A DNA stretch of 9,283 bases from Candidatus Falkowbacteria bacterium CG10_big_fil_rev_8_21_14_0_10_43_11 (GCA_002778635.1 PFAS01000022.1:1-9283), one strand, 5' to 3'. Shown: positions 1 to 6,404, counted from the first letter of the stretch. A program made the numbers and translations. Notes: a model not told the origin generated them from the sequence alone.

Positions 1-62
1 GCGATTGACAAAATAATAATCTGCCAGTTGTCTGTAACCAATTTTTTAAAACTCACGGACAT
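1..62 (-). CDS. N-terminus of a probable membrane protein (partial, runs off the left edge)
   Basis: An ATG at 62-60 on the minus strand opens a frame that stays open for 20 codons to the window edge. The peptide starts MSVSFKKLVTDNW and continues with a hydrophobic run (QIIILSIA). A short basic and polar head followed by a hydrophobic stretch is what the start of a membrane protein looks like; many Patescibacteria polytopic glycosyltransferases begin this way, but too little is visible to name a family. The frame is also open upstream to a stop at 135-137, but this is the first ATG, and a TATAAT box lies only 4 nt before it. There is no Shine-Dalgarno site, as for the other genes here. It lies in the same direction as the glycosyltransferase that ends at 138, 75 bp away. 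It could be a chance open frame, since only 62 bases are available. Confidence 0.45.
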   Translation of the reverse strand, partial: MSVSFKKLVTDNWQIIILSI

Positions 63-66
63 AAAT

Positions 67-72
67 ATTATA
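67..72 (-). promoter_or_regulatory. Possible -10 box for the left-edge gene (leaderless)
   Basis: On the minus strand a consensus TATAAT lies 4 nt before the ATG at 62, so transcription would start at or next to the start codon. No convincing -35 hexamer is visible at 16-18 bp; that position is occupied by the TCCCGAG palindrome. The region is AT-rich, so the box could be chance. Confidence 0.3.
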
Positions 73-80
73 ATTTGTAT

Positions 81-113
81 ATTCGTCCCGAGTACTCGGG
101 ATTCGTAATTCGT
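81..113. repeat. Palindromic intergenic repeat with ATTCGT direct repeats
   Basis: A perfect 16-bp palindrome, TCCCGAGTACTCGGGA, occupies 86-101. It is flanked by three copies of ATTCGT (81-86, 101-106, 108-113). It could fold into a 6-bp stem with a 4-nt loop, but no T-run follows on either strand, so it is a poor terminator for the glycosyltransferase. A sister copy with CG instead of TA in the centre lies inside clpB at 7948-7963, so it looks like a dispersed palindromic element. Confidence 0.65.
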
Positions 114-137
114 AGGAGAGGGACTTGTATGAGATCA

Positions 138-1670
138 TTAGCGTTGTTTAGGCGTAACCCAAAAACCCAGCCGCCACTTCCCCCCTAACGCCAGCCGCGT
201 TTGCGATTCCAGCGCGGGAATAGAGCCGAAAACTATAATAATAACCGGTAAAAAAATCCATTGGATTATTGTTTGAATTATTTTGCCGAAACCGTATTTT
301 GACGGCCGTTTAGGTAAAAGCAACGTGGAAATAATGGCGGATAGCACAAGTCCAAACATCGCTAAAGTTATCAATACCCTCGTAATAAAAGGCAGGTTGC
401 CTGATAGTACTGTGGCATTAAATTTCGGGCCGCCAATAATTAACGGCAACCAGCCGATGACTGCGATTATTAAGGCATTAGTAGCCCAGGAATGAAAGCC
501 GTAAAACTGAACAAAAATTCTGCCGAATGCGTTTTTTTTTGGCATCTCTTTCCATTTTTTTATTACATTAAAAACCAAATAAGGAATATTTTCCACTCCC
601 CAGCCCCAGCGGCGCTGTTGTTTATATAAATTTATAATTGTCTGCCAATTACTTTTATCCATGCAGATATCCATTGAGACTGGAAAGTACAATGGCTCCA
701 CCCGATAATTGCCGTTGTAATGGCAATAACAATGCCAAAAAATGCGCGAATCCTCCGAAACCATATTAGTAGACCAAAAACCAATATCAACTAACGCTTT
801 CCAGGTCATTGAATGTGAAGAGTAGGTTGCTAATTTCTCCTGCCTTATCTGTTGCATCATTTGCCAAAAAGTATTGCTCGTAGCGGATAAACTGGCAAAA
901 AATGGCGCTTCCCATAAATTATTATGGTACATGGGGATTGGCTGGTAACTCGCGCGCTGGGGATTTGGAACCGTCAAAAAGGCGTGCGTTAAGCGGTAAA
1001 AATAGCCGCTGAAAACAACGGTATCTATGTCAAAGACGCTGATAATAATTTTATCGTAATCCAAATTTTCCTTATCTATAATTTCGGCTTTGGCCAAGCG
1101 AGCGGCCCAGGACTGGTTTGCACCCTTGCCTTTCAATTCTCCGGTTATTCCGTCCGGATGTACGGTAAATAAAAAACGGCCAAATTTAGTTTGATATTGT
1201 TCGGCAATTTTTTCGCATCTTTCCGTTTGTTTTTGGCCGGCTCTCGCTTCTGCCGTTAAAACGACGATAAATTTATCCAAAGGATATTGGTCGTTAATTA
1301 TCGAATTTAAGCAAGTTTCAATTATTTCGTTATTTTCATTATAAACGGGCAGAATGACCAAATGGATAATATCCTGCCAGCCGGGCAAACTTTGACAGCG
1401 CTCCCGCCAGTTAATTCTAATGTTTTTTTTTAACTCGCGGTAAGCGGCGATTAAATGCAGGCTTAAAAAAAATACCAACAGCAGCCAATAAACGTCAAAA
1501 ATAATAATAAAATAAGCCACCCAGACCGGTTTCAAATAAGAAAAAATTATTAAAACCAACAGCGTCCCGAGCGACAAAATCGCCGGCAATATCTCTAACG
1601 CCCTATATAAAAAACGATCTCTGTTTTGGAGATCAGACGCCTGCGCTACTTTTAAATAATTAACGGCCAT
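138..1670 (-). CDS. Membrane glycosyltransferase, family 2 (GT-A fold, processive-synthase-like motifs)
   Basis: It probably transfers or polymerises sugar from a nucleotide-sugar at the cytoplasmic membrane for an envelope polysaccharide; donor and product cannot be read from sequence. It is 510 residues from the ATG at 1670. Visible in order: hydrophobic segments at about 27-45 and 49-77; the GT-A strand LPVYNEN near 107-113; a DxD-type metal and nucleotide site D214-I-D216; an acidic catalytic-base motif E306-D307 (SED, where cellulose synthase-like enzymes have TED); and QQRRW at 351-355, matching the QxxRW motif of BcsA-like enzymes. About three more membrane segments follow in the last 120 residues. 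An in-frame TTG at 1808 would add 46 residues, but that stretch translates a palindromic repeat (1712-1771), so I reject it. Two 9-A runs in the coding strand both encode Lys-Lys-Asn. It follows the ATPase gene at 144 bp and may have its own transcript. Confidence 0.85.
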   Translation of the reverse strand: MAVNYLKVAQASDLQNRDRFLYRALEILPAILSLGTLLVLIIFSYLKPVWVAYFIIIFDVYWLLLVFFLSLHLIAAYRELKKNIRINWRERCQSLPGWQDIIHLVILPVYNENNEIIETCLNSIINDQYPLDKFIVVLTAEARAGQKQTERCEKIAEQYQTKFGRFLFTVHPDGITGELKGKGANQSWAARLAKAEIIDKENLDYDKIIISVFDIDTVVFSGYFYRLTHAFLTVPNPQRASYQPIPMYHNNLWEAPFFASLSATSNTFWQMMQQIRQEKLATYSSHSMTWKALVDIGFWSTNMVSEDSRIFWHCYCHYNGNYRVEPLYFPVSMDICMDKSNWQTIINLYKQQRRWGWGVENIPYLVFNVIKKWKEMPKKNAFGRIFVQFYGFHSWATNALIIAVIGWLPLIIGGPKFNATVLSGNLPFITRVLITLAMFGLVLSAIISTLLLPKRPSKYGFGKIIQTIIQWIFLPVIIIVFGSIPALESQTRLALGGKWRLGFWVTPKQR

Positions 1671-1711
1671 AAACAAAATTGTTACATATTGCCTGACTAA
1701 AGCGCATCTGA

Positions 1712-1771
1712 CTCTCCTCCTTTGCCTTCGGCATTCCCCCTTATAAAGGGGGAAATTTAAAGAGGGAGAAT
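1712..1771. repeat. Fold-back palindromic repeat between the ATPase and glycosyltransferase genes
   Basis: The core is a perfect 9-bp stem with a 3-nt loop at 1734-1754 (TTCCCCCTT, ATA, AAGGGGGAA). Beside it is a small hairpin TGCC-TTC-GGCA at 1723-1733. The outer arms (1712-1723 and 1760-1771) are complementary at 9 of 12 positions. There is no T-run after the stem on the minus strand, so it is not a classical terminator for the ATPase gene. REP- or MITE-like intergenic elements of this style (GC-rich arms, AT loop) are common in many bacteria; copy number in this genome cannot be judged from one window. Confidence 0.6.
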
Positions 1772-1814
1772 AAATATCGCACGTTTCAACGGACGGAGGG
1801 GTTAGCAATTTAGC

Positions 1815-3542
1815 TTATATTCTAACCACCTTTCCCGCCTCTAATTTTTTAGCCGCGGCGCCGTTGTCTTTGTTCTGATTATAGCTTTGATCGCGCCTTA
1901 TTTTATTATCATTACTATGCTCGGGTGTCAAATTACGTTCGGTTAATTTATGTTCCGTAATCTTGCGGCCGTGGAAATCAACTGCTCCCTTTTTTAACGC
2001 TTCCGTCAAGCTGATTGCTTCCGGAACCGGCTCCGTTATTTCCGCTTGCTCCGCTTCTTTAACCGGCGGTTTGTCAAAAAAATTATGATCGCGCGCTCTT
2101 GCCGCCGACGGTTCGTAACTGCGAAGCGGTGGTCGGCGTTCGGGAAAGCGCGGCGCGGGCGGGCGGCGATCAAAAGAATAATAATCGCGATTGTTTGCGC
2201 GCGAATTTTCTTCATCCGTTCTTTTCGGCGCGCCCGATTTATCTTGGGCGTCCGGCTCGTCAAGCATTCCGTGCCAGCGCATGATTTTATCTTCCACTAT
2301 TTCCCGATTTGAAGCATACCGCTCGCGTGAAACGCGAACAACCTTTTCCGTATTGTCCGTTTCTTCTTCTTTAGTTTTGGGCGGCAAACCGGTCGCGGAA
2401 AAAGGCTGGGAGGAAACGCCGTCAATCATCAATTTAATGTAAAAATTATATTTCGGCAGGTTGACCAGATCCTCTTCCAAATAATAGGGATCAAATTCTT
2501 TCACCAACTCTTCCGCGTCCGCCGCGCCGACGCGAAATACGATTAAAGTCCCCACGTTGCCTTGCACCGCCGGCCAAACTTTTTCGCCCAATTGCTCAAT
2601 GTACTGATGCGCCATGATTAAATTTAAGCGATATTTGCGCGCTTCCGACAAAATATTACAAAAACTGTCAGTCGCAAAATTTTGAAACTCGTCAACGTAT
2701 AAATAAAAATCTCGCCGCTTTTCTTCTTCCGTATCCACGCGGCTCATGGCCGCAAGCTGCATTTTGGTAATCATCATCGCGCCAAGCAATGCCGAATTAT
2801 CTTCACCGATATGGCCTTTGGATAAATTTAAAAGCAATATCTTTCCCTCATCCATAATCTCCCGCAAATTAATGCTTGATTTGACTTGGCCGATAATGTT
2901 TCTGGTCAAAGAGCTGGAGAGAAACTGACCGACTTTATTTTGGATTGGAGACACCGCTTCGGACGCGAATTTATCCGCGTAGCCGGAAAACTCATTCACC
3001 CAAAAAGCTTTGACTACCGGATCTTGAATTTTTTCAATCACTTTCTTGCGGTAAATTTTGTCGGACAGCATGCGCGTTACCCCCATCAGCGTTGAGCCCG
3101 GATAATCCAAAATGGCCAGAATCGCGTTGCGCAAAATATATTCCAAGCGCGGCCCCCAAGAGTCCGCCCAAAGTTTTTGAAAAATTCCAATTAAGCCGGA
3201 GGCGACCAAATGCCGATAGCGCGGGTCCACTTGCTCCACCACGTTAAAAGCTATCGGATATTCAATGTCGGACGGATTAAAATAAATCACGTCGTTAATG
3301 CGCTCCGCGGGAATGTAACGCGCCACTTTTTCCACCAAATCGCCGTGCGGATCAACTACCGCCACGCCCCGGCCCGCCCAAATGTCGTTAATTATCATGT
3401 TTTCCTGCAAGACGGATTTGCCCATGCCGGTTTTTCCGATAATATACATGTGCCGGCGCCGGTCATCGATTTTAATGCCAAAACGCTGCCGCCGGTTGCG
3501 GAAGTTTGTTTCGGCAAAAAGTGTTATTTCGTTATTGTTCAT
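1815..3542 (-). CDS. VirD4/TraG-like AAA+ ATPase (conjugative coupling-protein family), soluble form
   Basis: It is a 575-residue P-loop ATPase of the FtsK/HerA/VirD4 group, expected to form a ring that moves DNA or protein through a membrane complex using ATP. Walker A is GKTGMGKS at residues 36-43, preceded by a short beta-rich lead. VVDPHGD follows as the first conserved strand after the P-loop, and Walker B is YLYVDEF with D284-E285. Residues to about 390 form the motor and all-alpha lid; then comes a conserved-looking segment (SRERY...EDKIMRWHG). The last ~150 residues are low-complexity, rich in Pro, Arg and Asp, and probably disordered. Unlike classic VirD4 it has no N-terminal membrane helices; the gene just upstream (49 bp away, same strand) encodes a membrane-anchored protein that may supply the anchor. 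The ATG at 3542 has no Shine-Dalgarno site and forms part of an AU-rich hairpin. No relaxase or mating-pair gene is visible, so conjugation is not supported. Confidence 0.88.
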   Translation of the reverse strand: MNNNEITLFAETNFRNRRQRFGIKIDDRRRHMYIIGKTGMGKSVLQENMIINDIWAGRGVAVVDPHGDLVEKVARYIPAERINDVIYFNPSDIEYPIAFNVVEQVDPRYRHLVASGLIGIFQKLWADSWGPRLEYILRNAILAILDYPGSTLMGVTRMLSDKIYRKKVIEKIQDPVVKAFWVNEFSGYADKFASEAVSPIQNKVGQFLSSSLTRNIIGQVKSSINLREIMDEGKILLLNLSKGHIGEDNSALLGAMMITKMQLAAMSRVDTEEEKRRDFYLYVDEFQNFATDSFCNILSEARKYRLNLIMAHQYIEQLGEKVWPAVQGNVGTLIVFRVGAADAEELVKEFDPYYLEEDLVNLPKYNFYIKLMIDGVSSQPFSATGLPPKTKEEETDNTEKVVRVSRERYASNREIVEDKIMRWHGMLDEPDAQDKSGAPKRTDEENSRANNRDYYSFDRRPPAPRFPERRPPLRSYEPSAARARDHNFFDKPPVKEAEQAEITEPVPEAISLTEALKKGAVDFHGRKITEHKLTERNLTPEHSNDNKIRRDQSYNQNKDNGAAAKKLEAGKVVRI

Positions 3543-3588
3543 ACAAAAAAATTTGTATTGACTTTATGGACTTTCAACTTTATGGACT
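3541..3588 (-). repeat. Spacer with AU-rich start-codon hairpin and 12-bp direct repeat
   Basis: The 49-bp spacer between the membrane-protein stop and the ATPase start holds two exact copies of ACTTTATGGACT (plus-strand reading, 3561-3572 and 3577-3588), 16 bp apart. Next to them is a 7-bp inverted repeat ATACAAA/TTTGTAT with a 4-nt loop (3541-3558). The first two bases of the ATPase ATG lie in this stem. The direct repeat resembles the tract in the clpB leader (6611-6638). Confidence 0.6.
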
Positions 3589-3591
3589 AAA

Positions 3592-5043
3592 TTATCCCAC
3601 TGGCAAGTTAGCCGGCGGCTCGCTTTTTTTCATATCCGCGCGCGGAGCGCTTTTAACCGGAGAAAATATGGCTTCCTTTTCTTCACTCGCATTTATTAAT
3701 TCCGCCGGCAAATTAATCTCGCTTCCCAAATCGCTTACCGCGCCCTCTATCGGCAAATAACTTGGCGCTTCGGACTTGCGGCTCGTTACTTTTTGCAGCA
3801 TCGGCGCTTGCACCGCTTCCTCTATCGGGAAGTGCCAAAGCGTGGCCAATTCTTCTATGTTTAAAATATACGATTTTCTGCCCTCCCAATTATCTCTGGA
3901 TTTATAAGCGGACATTAAGCGCTTCTTTCTGGCGTTTACTCTGCTTTCTTTCCAAAGATAATGGGTGCTCGTGGCGGTTATGTCCATATCCGGCTTAAGT
4001 CCGTTTAAATCGGAAAAATTATATTGCTTCATTACGCCCACGAAAGAACCGAATCTGGCTTTATCAAATACTTCTTTTTCCGCGATGTATATGAACCGTA
4101 TTTTCACGTCAAAGCCGACTTTAGAAATTTTCTGCTGAATGGCTTCAATTTGTTTTTTCTGCACCGGCCGCAAATTAAGCATGCTGATTTCTTTTTCTTC
4201 TTCTTTTTTGTTCTCAATGTCGCCCCACAACGGCACGATAAATTCGCTAAAAACCGTCAAAATATTTAAAAAGCCGTTGGTCAATTTGTCAAAAATGTTT
4301 TCTTTATTTTTTTTCTTTTCTCCGATAACTTTAGAAATTTCATCGTAACCTTCTTGCTCCCAATCAAACCCTCTGGGGGTTACCACGATTTGATACCAGC
4401 ATTGTTCGCCCTTACGCAAATTACCGAATAATTCAAGCAAAGCCGAGTTTGGATCAATAAATTCGCCGGAAAATTGGTGTTCAAAATCCAGATAAGTGCG
4501 AAGGGGGTAAACGCTCGGTCTTTGCAGTATCCATTCGGCGCCGTGGATGTTGTAAATTTCATCAGGAAATTTGGCGGGGTAACCCTCAACATAATCGTTT
4601 ACTTCCGTAATTTCCGCTCCCGGGTACTGGGCATAAATCATCGTCTCAACCAAGTCGCGATACTTTGGCATTGTCCGGATCAGATATTGCGTATAACCCT
4701 CGATGCTTACTATCTCCAAACTAAAGCGGTCTTGGAGTTTGCCGTTCCAATATTTTTCAATTAAATTGATGCTGGCGTGCGCTCCGGCCAAATGGGCGAA
4801 CATATGCTCTACCGCGCGCGGCGTCTGCTCGTTTTCTTGTGGCACGTCAATTGCTAACAAAATAAATTCGCGCTTGCGGGCGTAATCAACTTGGATGTAA
4901 TAAACCCAAGTCTCCTTAAAAACCCACAATAAAAAAATGGCTATCGGCACCCAGCCGACATATAAAAAAATTCTTGCCAAGAGTATGTCCGGCGGCAAAG
5001 CTAAAACGGCCATTACTTTGTCCAAATTTATTACCACATCCAT
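3592..5043 (-). CDS. Membrane-anchored partner of the VirD4-like ATPase (uncharacterised family)
   Basis: It has 483 residues. One clear membrane helix lies near residues 21-42 (LLARIFLYVGWVPIAIFLLW), followed by KETWVYY and a large soluble, probably cytoplasmic, part. A lysine- and glutamate-rich stretch near 250-295 (KKKNKEN, then NKKEEEKE) flanks a hydrophobic patch containing FSEFIVPLW. The last ~60 residues are Pro, Ala, Ser and Glu-rich and probably disordered. I recognise no catalytic motif. From memory it resembles the Patescibacteria proteins labelled DUF8128, which sit next to VirD4/TraG-like ATPases; that label is unverified here. It is first in a unit with the ATPase, so the likely role is to anchor and assemble the ATPase ring at the cytoplasmic membrane. 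The ATG at 5043 lies 6 nt after a -10 box, implying a leaderless mRNA. The exact function is unknown; the two-gene linkage is the firmest statement. Confidence 0.8.
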   Translation of the reverse strand: MDVVINLDKVMAVLALPPDILLARIFLYVGWVPIAIFLLWVFKETWVYYIQVDYARKREFILLAIDVPQENEQTPRAVEHMFAHLAGAHASINLIEKYWNGKLQDRFSLEIVSIEGYTQYLIRTMPKYRDLVETMIYAQYPGAEITEVNDYVEGYPAKFPDEIYNIHGAEWILQRPSVYPLRTYLDFEHQFSGEFIDPNSALLELFGNLRKGEQCWYQIVVTPRGFDWEQEGYDEISKVIGEKKKNKENIFDKLTNGFLNILTVFSEFIVPLWGDIENKKEEEKEISMLNLRPVQKKQIEAIQQKISKVGFDVKIRFIYIAEKEVFDKARFGSFVGVMKQYNFSDLNGLKPDMDITATSTHYLWKESRVNARKKRLMSAYKSRDNWEGRKSYILNIEELATLWHFPIEEAVQAPMLQKVTSRKSEAPSYLPIEGAVSDLGSEINLPAELINASEEKEAIFSPVKSAPRADMKKSEPPANLPVG

Positions 5044-5049
5044 ATTTTT

Positions 5050-5079
5050 ATTTTACCACATTTTACTGAAACTTGGCAA
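5050..5079 (-). promoter_or_regulatory. Promoter of the membrane protein-ATPase unit, likely leaderless
   Basis: Minus strand: -35 TTGCCA (5079-5074), 18-bp spacer, -10 TAAAAT (5055-5050). Each box matches the sigma70 consensus at 5 of 6 positions. The start codon begins 6 nt after the -10 box, so the predicted transcription start falls on or beside the A of the ATG. Confidence 0.6.
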
Positions 5080-5080
5080 C

Positions 5081-5116
5081 AAAAAAAGCCGCCCCGCGAT
5101 ATGACGGGACGGCTTT
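5081..5116 (-). terminator. Rho-independent terminator of the sigma4/HARE gene
   Basis: The stem is AAAGCCG (5085-5091) with CGGCTTT (5110-5116) and CCCG (5093-5096) with CGGG (5105-5108), with one C-A mismatch and an 8-nt loop. Read on the minus strand, the stem runs directly into seven Ts (5087-5081). It lies 18 nt past the regulator stop codon and before the promoter of the next gene, so it separates the two transcripts. On the plus strand the T-run is weaker and displaced. Confidence 0.85.
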
Positions 5117-5133
5117 ATGCTATTTTTTTAATT

Positions 5134-6348
5134 TTAAACTAAACGATAATTGCCGTTTTCCTTTATAAACCGACTTTTATCTATTAAAGTTAAATTAATT
5201 GTCGCTTTTTTTACCAGCCGTTTTTGCAATACCTTTTCCATAATTTCTTCTTTTAACAAAGGCCGACCGGCTTCTTTCAGCACCTGCGCCACGACATCGC
5301 CGACCGTGCCGGTTTCGTAACCCCATTCTTTTAGGGCGTAAATGCCCCGGCCGATCAAAATATATTTATCGTCCAAAATCAATTCGTTATGCACCGTTGC
5401 CGGATTAGCTTTTTTACGATCAAAATTAAGCTCATTGATTTTATCCGCTATTTCGCGAAAATGCATCGGCTTGCTTTGATTTTTTATCACCAAATAAATT
5501 TTATGATTGATTGTTTTGGGCGTTATTTCCGGCCAGTTTTTTATGCCCCAATGCCCAAATTTATTTTGGTGCAAATGCTTGCTCGCCCGCAACAGCGAAT
5601 AAAGCGCTTTATGTTCGTTCACGATTTCGGAATTTTCCTCAAAATACTGGCTTTTAATAATGTTAGAAATGTCAAAATTATTGCTTGCCTGCAGGCGATC
5701 TTCGTATTTTCCGTAAACTTCGCTTTCTTTGATTAACTTAATTATTTCTTCGGTGCGCAAAACCGTTTTTAATTCTTCCAGCTTATTAATTAAATATTCA
5801 AGCGTTTCTTGCAAATGATCAACGGCCGCAAATTTTAATTTCCACAAATCGTTGTAATGCCCGTTTTCTTTGACGTAATCAAATTCATCCGCCAATAATT
5901 TTGCCAGAATAAAAGAATAGTGGTTTTTTAAAACTTCCCGGCTGGCTTTTTGGTTGCTGTTGGCGAGCAGAGACAAGTAGCTTAAGTTATCAATCAAATA
6001 CTGGTGTTCCATGATGCCGCCGTGCTCTTCCAGCAGACTGTTGATGACGTGGCGCAAATTAGCCACGTATTTGTCAAATTCTTCGTGCTTTTTTATTTTG
6101 TTGACGGCGCTGTTTTCAATCTGGCGAATCCGTTCGCGGGTTAAATTATAAGAATTGCCGATAGCTTCCAGCGTTATCTTTTTTTCATTGCTCAAACCGA
6201 AACGAGATTGGATTACTTCGCGCTCTTTGTCGCGCAAAATACTAAACAAGTTATCCAAAATAACCTGGCTGTCCAAAATAGACGCCTCTTCTTTTACTTC
6301 ATTATCTAAAATTGTGTCTAAGATTGACTTATTGTCCATATTGTCCAT
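5134..6348 (-). CDS. Transcription regulator: sigma70 region 4 HTH fused to C-terminal HARE-HTH
   Basis: It has 404 residues from the ATG at 6348. Residues ~30-87 are a clear sigma70 region 4: RDKEREVIQSRFGL, then the recognition helix with TRERIRQIE (70-78), the part of a sigma factor that reads the -35 element and contacts the RNA polymerase beta flap. No region 2 (-10 binding) is present, so it cannot be a complete sigma factor. A helical, leucine-rich middle (~90-275) has no recognised motif. Residues ~280-345 resemble a HARE winged helix (MHFREIADKINEL...ILIGRGIYALKEWGY), as in the RNA polymerase delta subunit of Firmicutes, and a second winged-helix-like unit follows (PLLKEEIMEKVL...FIKENGNYRL). 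It probably modulates RNA polymerase or acts as a DNA-bound activator. A TTG at 6369 would add 7 residues; ATG is preferred, and a second ATG three codons in is possible because of a 9-bp duplication. It has its own promoter and terminator and faces away from clpB. Confidence 0.82.
   Translation of the reverse strand: MDNMDNKSILDTILDNEVKEEASILDSQVILDNLFSILRDKEREVIQSRFGLSNEKKITLEAIGNSYNLTRERIRQIENSAVNKIKKHEEFDKYVANLRHVINSLLEEHGGIMEHQYLIDNLSYLSLLANSNQKASREVLKNHYSFILAKLLADEFDYVKENGHYNDLWKLKFAAVDHLQETLEYLINKLEELKTVLRTEEIIKLIKESEVYGKYEDRLQASNNFDISNIIKSQYFEENSEIVNEHKALYSLLRASKHLHQNKFGHWGIKNWPEITPKTINHKIYLVIKNQSKPMHFREIADKINELNFDRKKANPATVHNELILDDKYILIGRGIYALKEWGYETGTVGDVVAQVLKEAGRPLLKEEIMEKVLQKRLVKKATINLTLIDKSRFIKENGNYRLV
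6331..6348 (-). repeat. 9-bp tandem duplication over the start codon of the sigma4/HARE gene
   Basis: ATTGTCCAT occurs twice head to tail (6331-6339 and 6340-6348). On the coding strand each copy carries an in-frame ATG, giving the peptide start MDNMDN. Both ATGs are usable starts, and loss or gain of one unit keeps the frame. Confidence 0.8.
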
Positions 6349-6404
6349 AAAAAAATATTTGTCAATCAAGCATTAGTTGACTTCTAGATTTTATTTATAG
6401 CGTT

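Noticed and set aside
86..101. Palindrome as a rho-independent terminator for the glycosyltransferase
   Set aside because: No T-run follows on the minus strand, and the stem has only 6 bp with a 4-nt loop.
1564..1573. Third copy of the TCCCGAG palindrome in the glycosyltransferase gene
   Set aside because: Only one arm (TCCCGAGCG) is present with no complementary arm next to it; chance is sufficient.
1734..1754. Hairpin as a terminator of the ATPase gene
   Set aside because: The stem is strong but is followed by AATGCCGAAGG on the minus strand, not by Ts.
1671..1808. N-terminal extension of the glycosyltransferase from a TTG at 1808
   Set aside because: It translates a nested palindromic repeat, is rich in Arg and Pro unlike the rest of the protein, and the ATG at 1670 gives a normal start before the first membrane segment.
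1815..3542. Evidence for a conjugative or integrative element
   Set aside because: Only a coupling-protein-like ATPase is present. There is no relaxase, mating-pair gene, integrase, attachment site or tRNA boundary in the window.
3210..3590. 126-residue frame on the plus strand
   Set aside because: It is antisense to the ATPase gene over conserved motor motifs, has no recognisable domain, and its composition is that of a shadow frame.
5389..5736. 115-residue frame on the plus strand
   Set aside because: It is antisense to the sigma4/HARE gene, with no motif, promoter or start signal.
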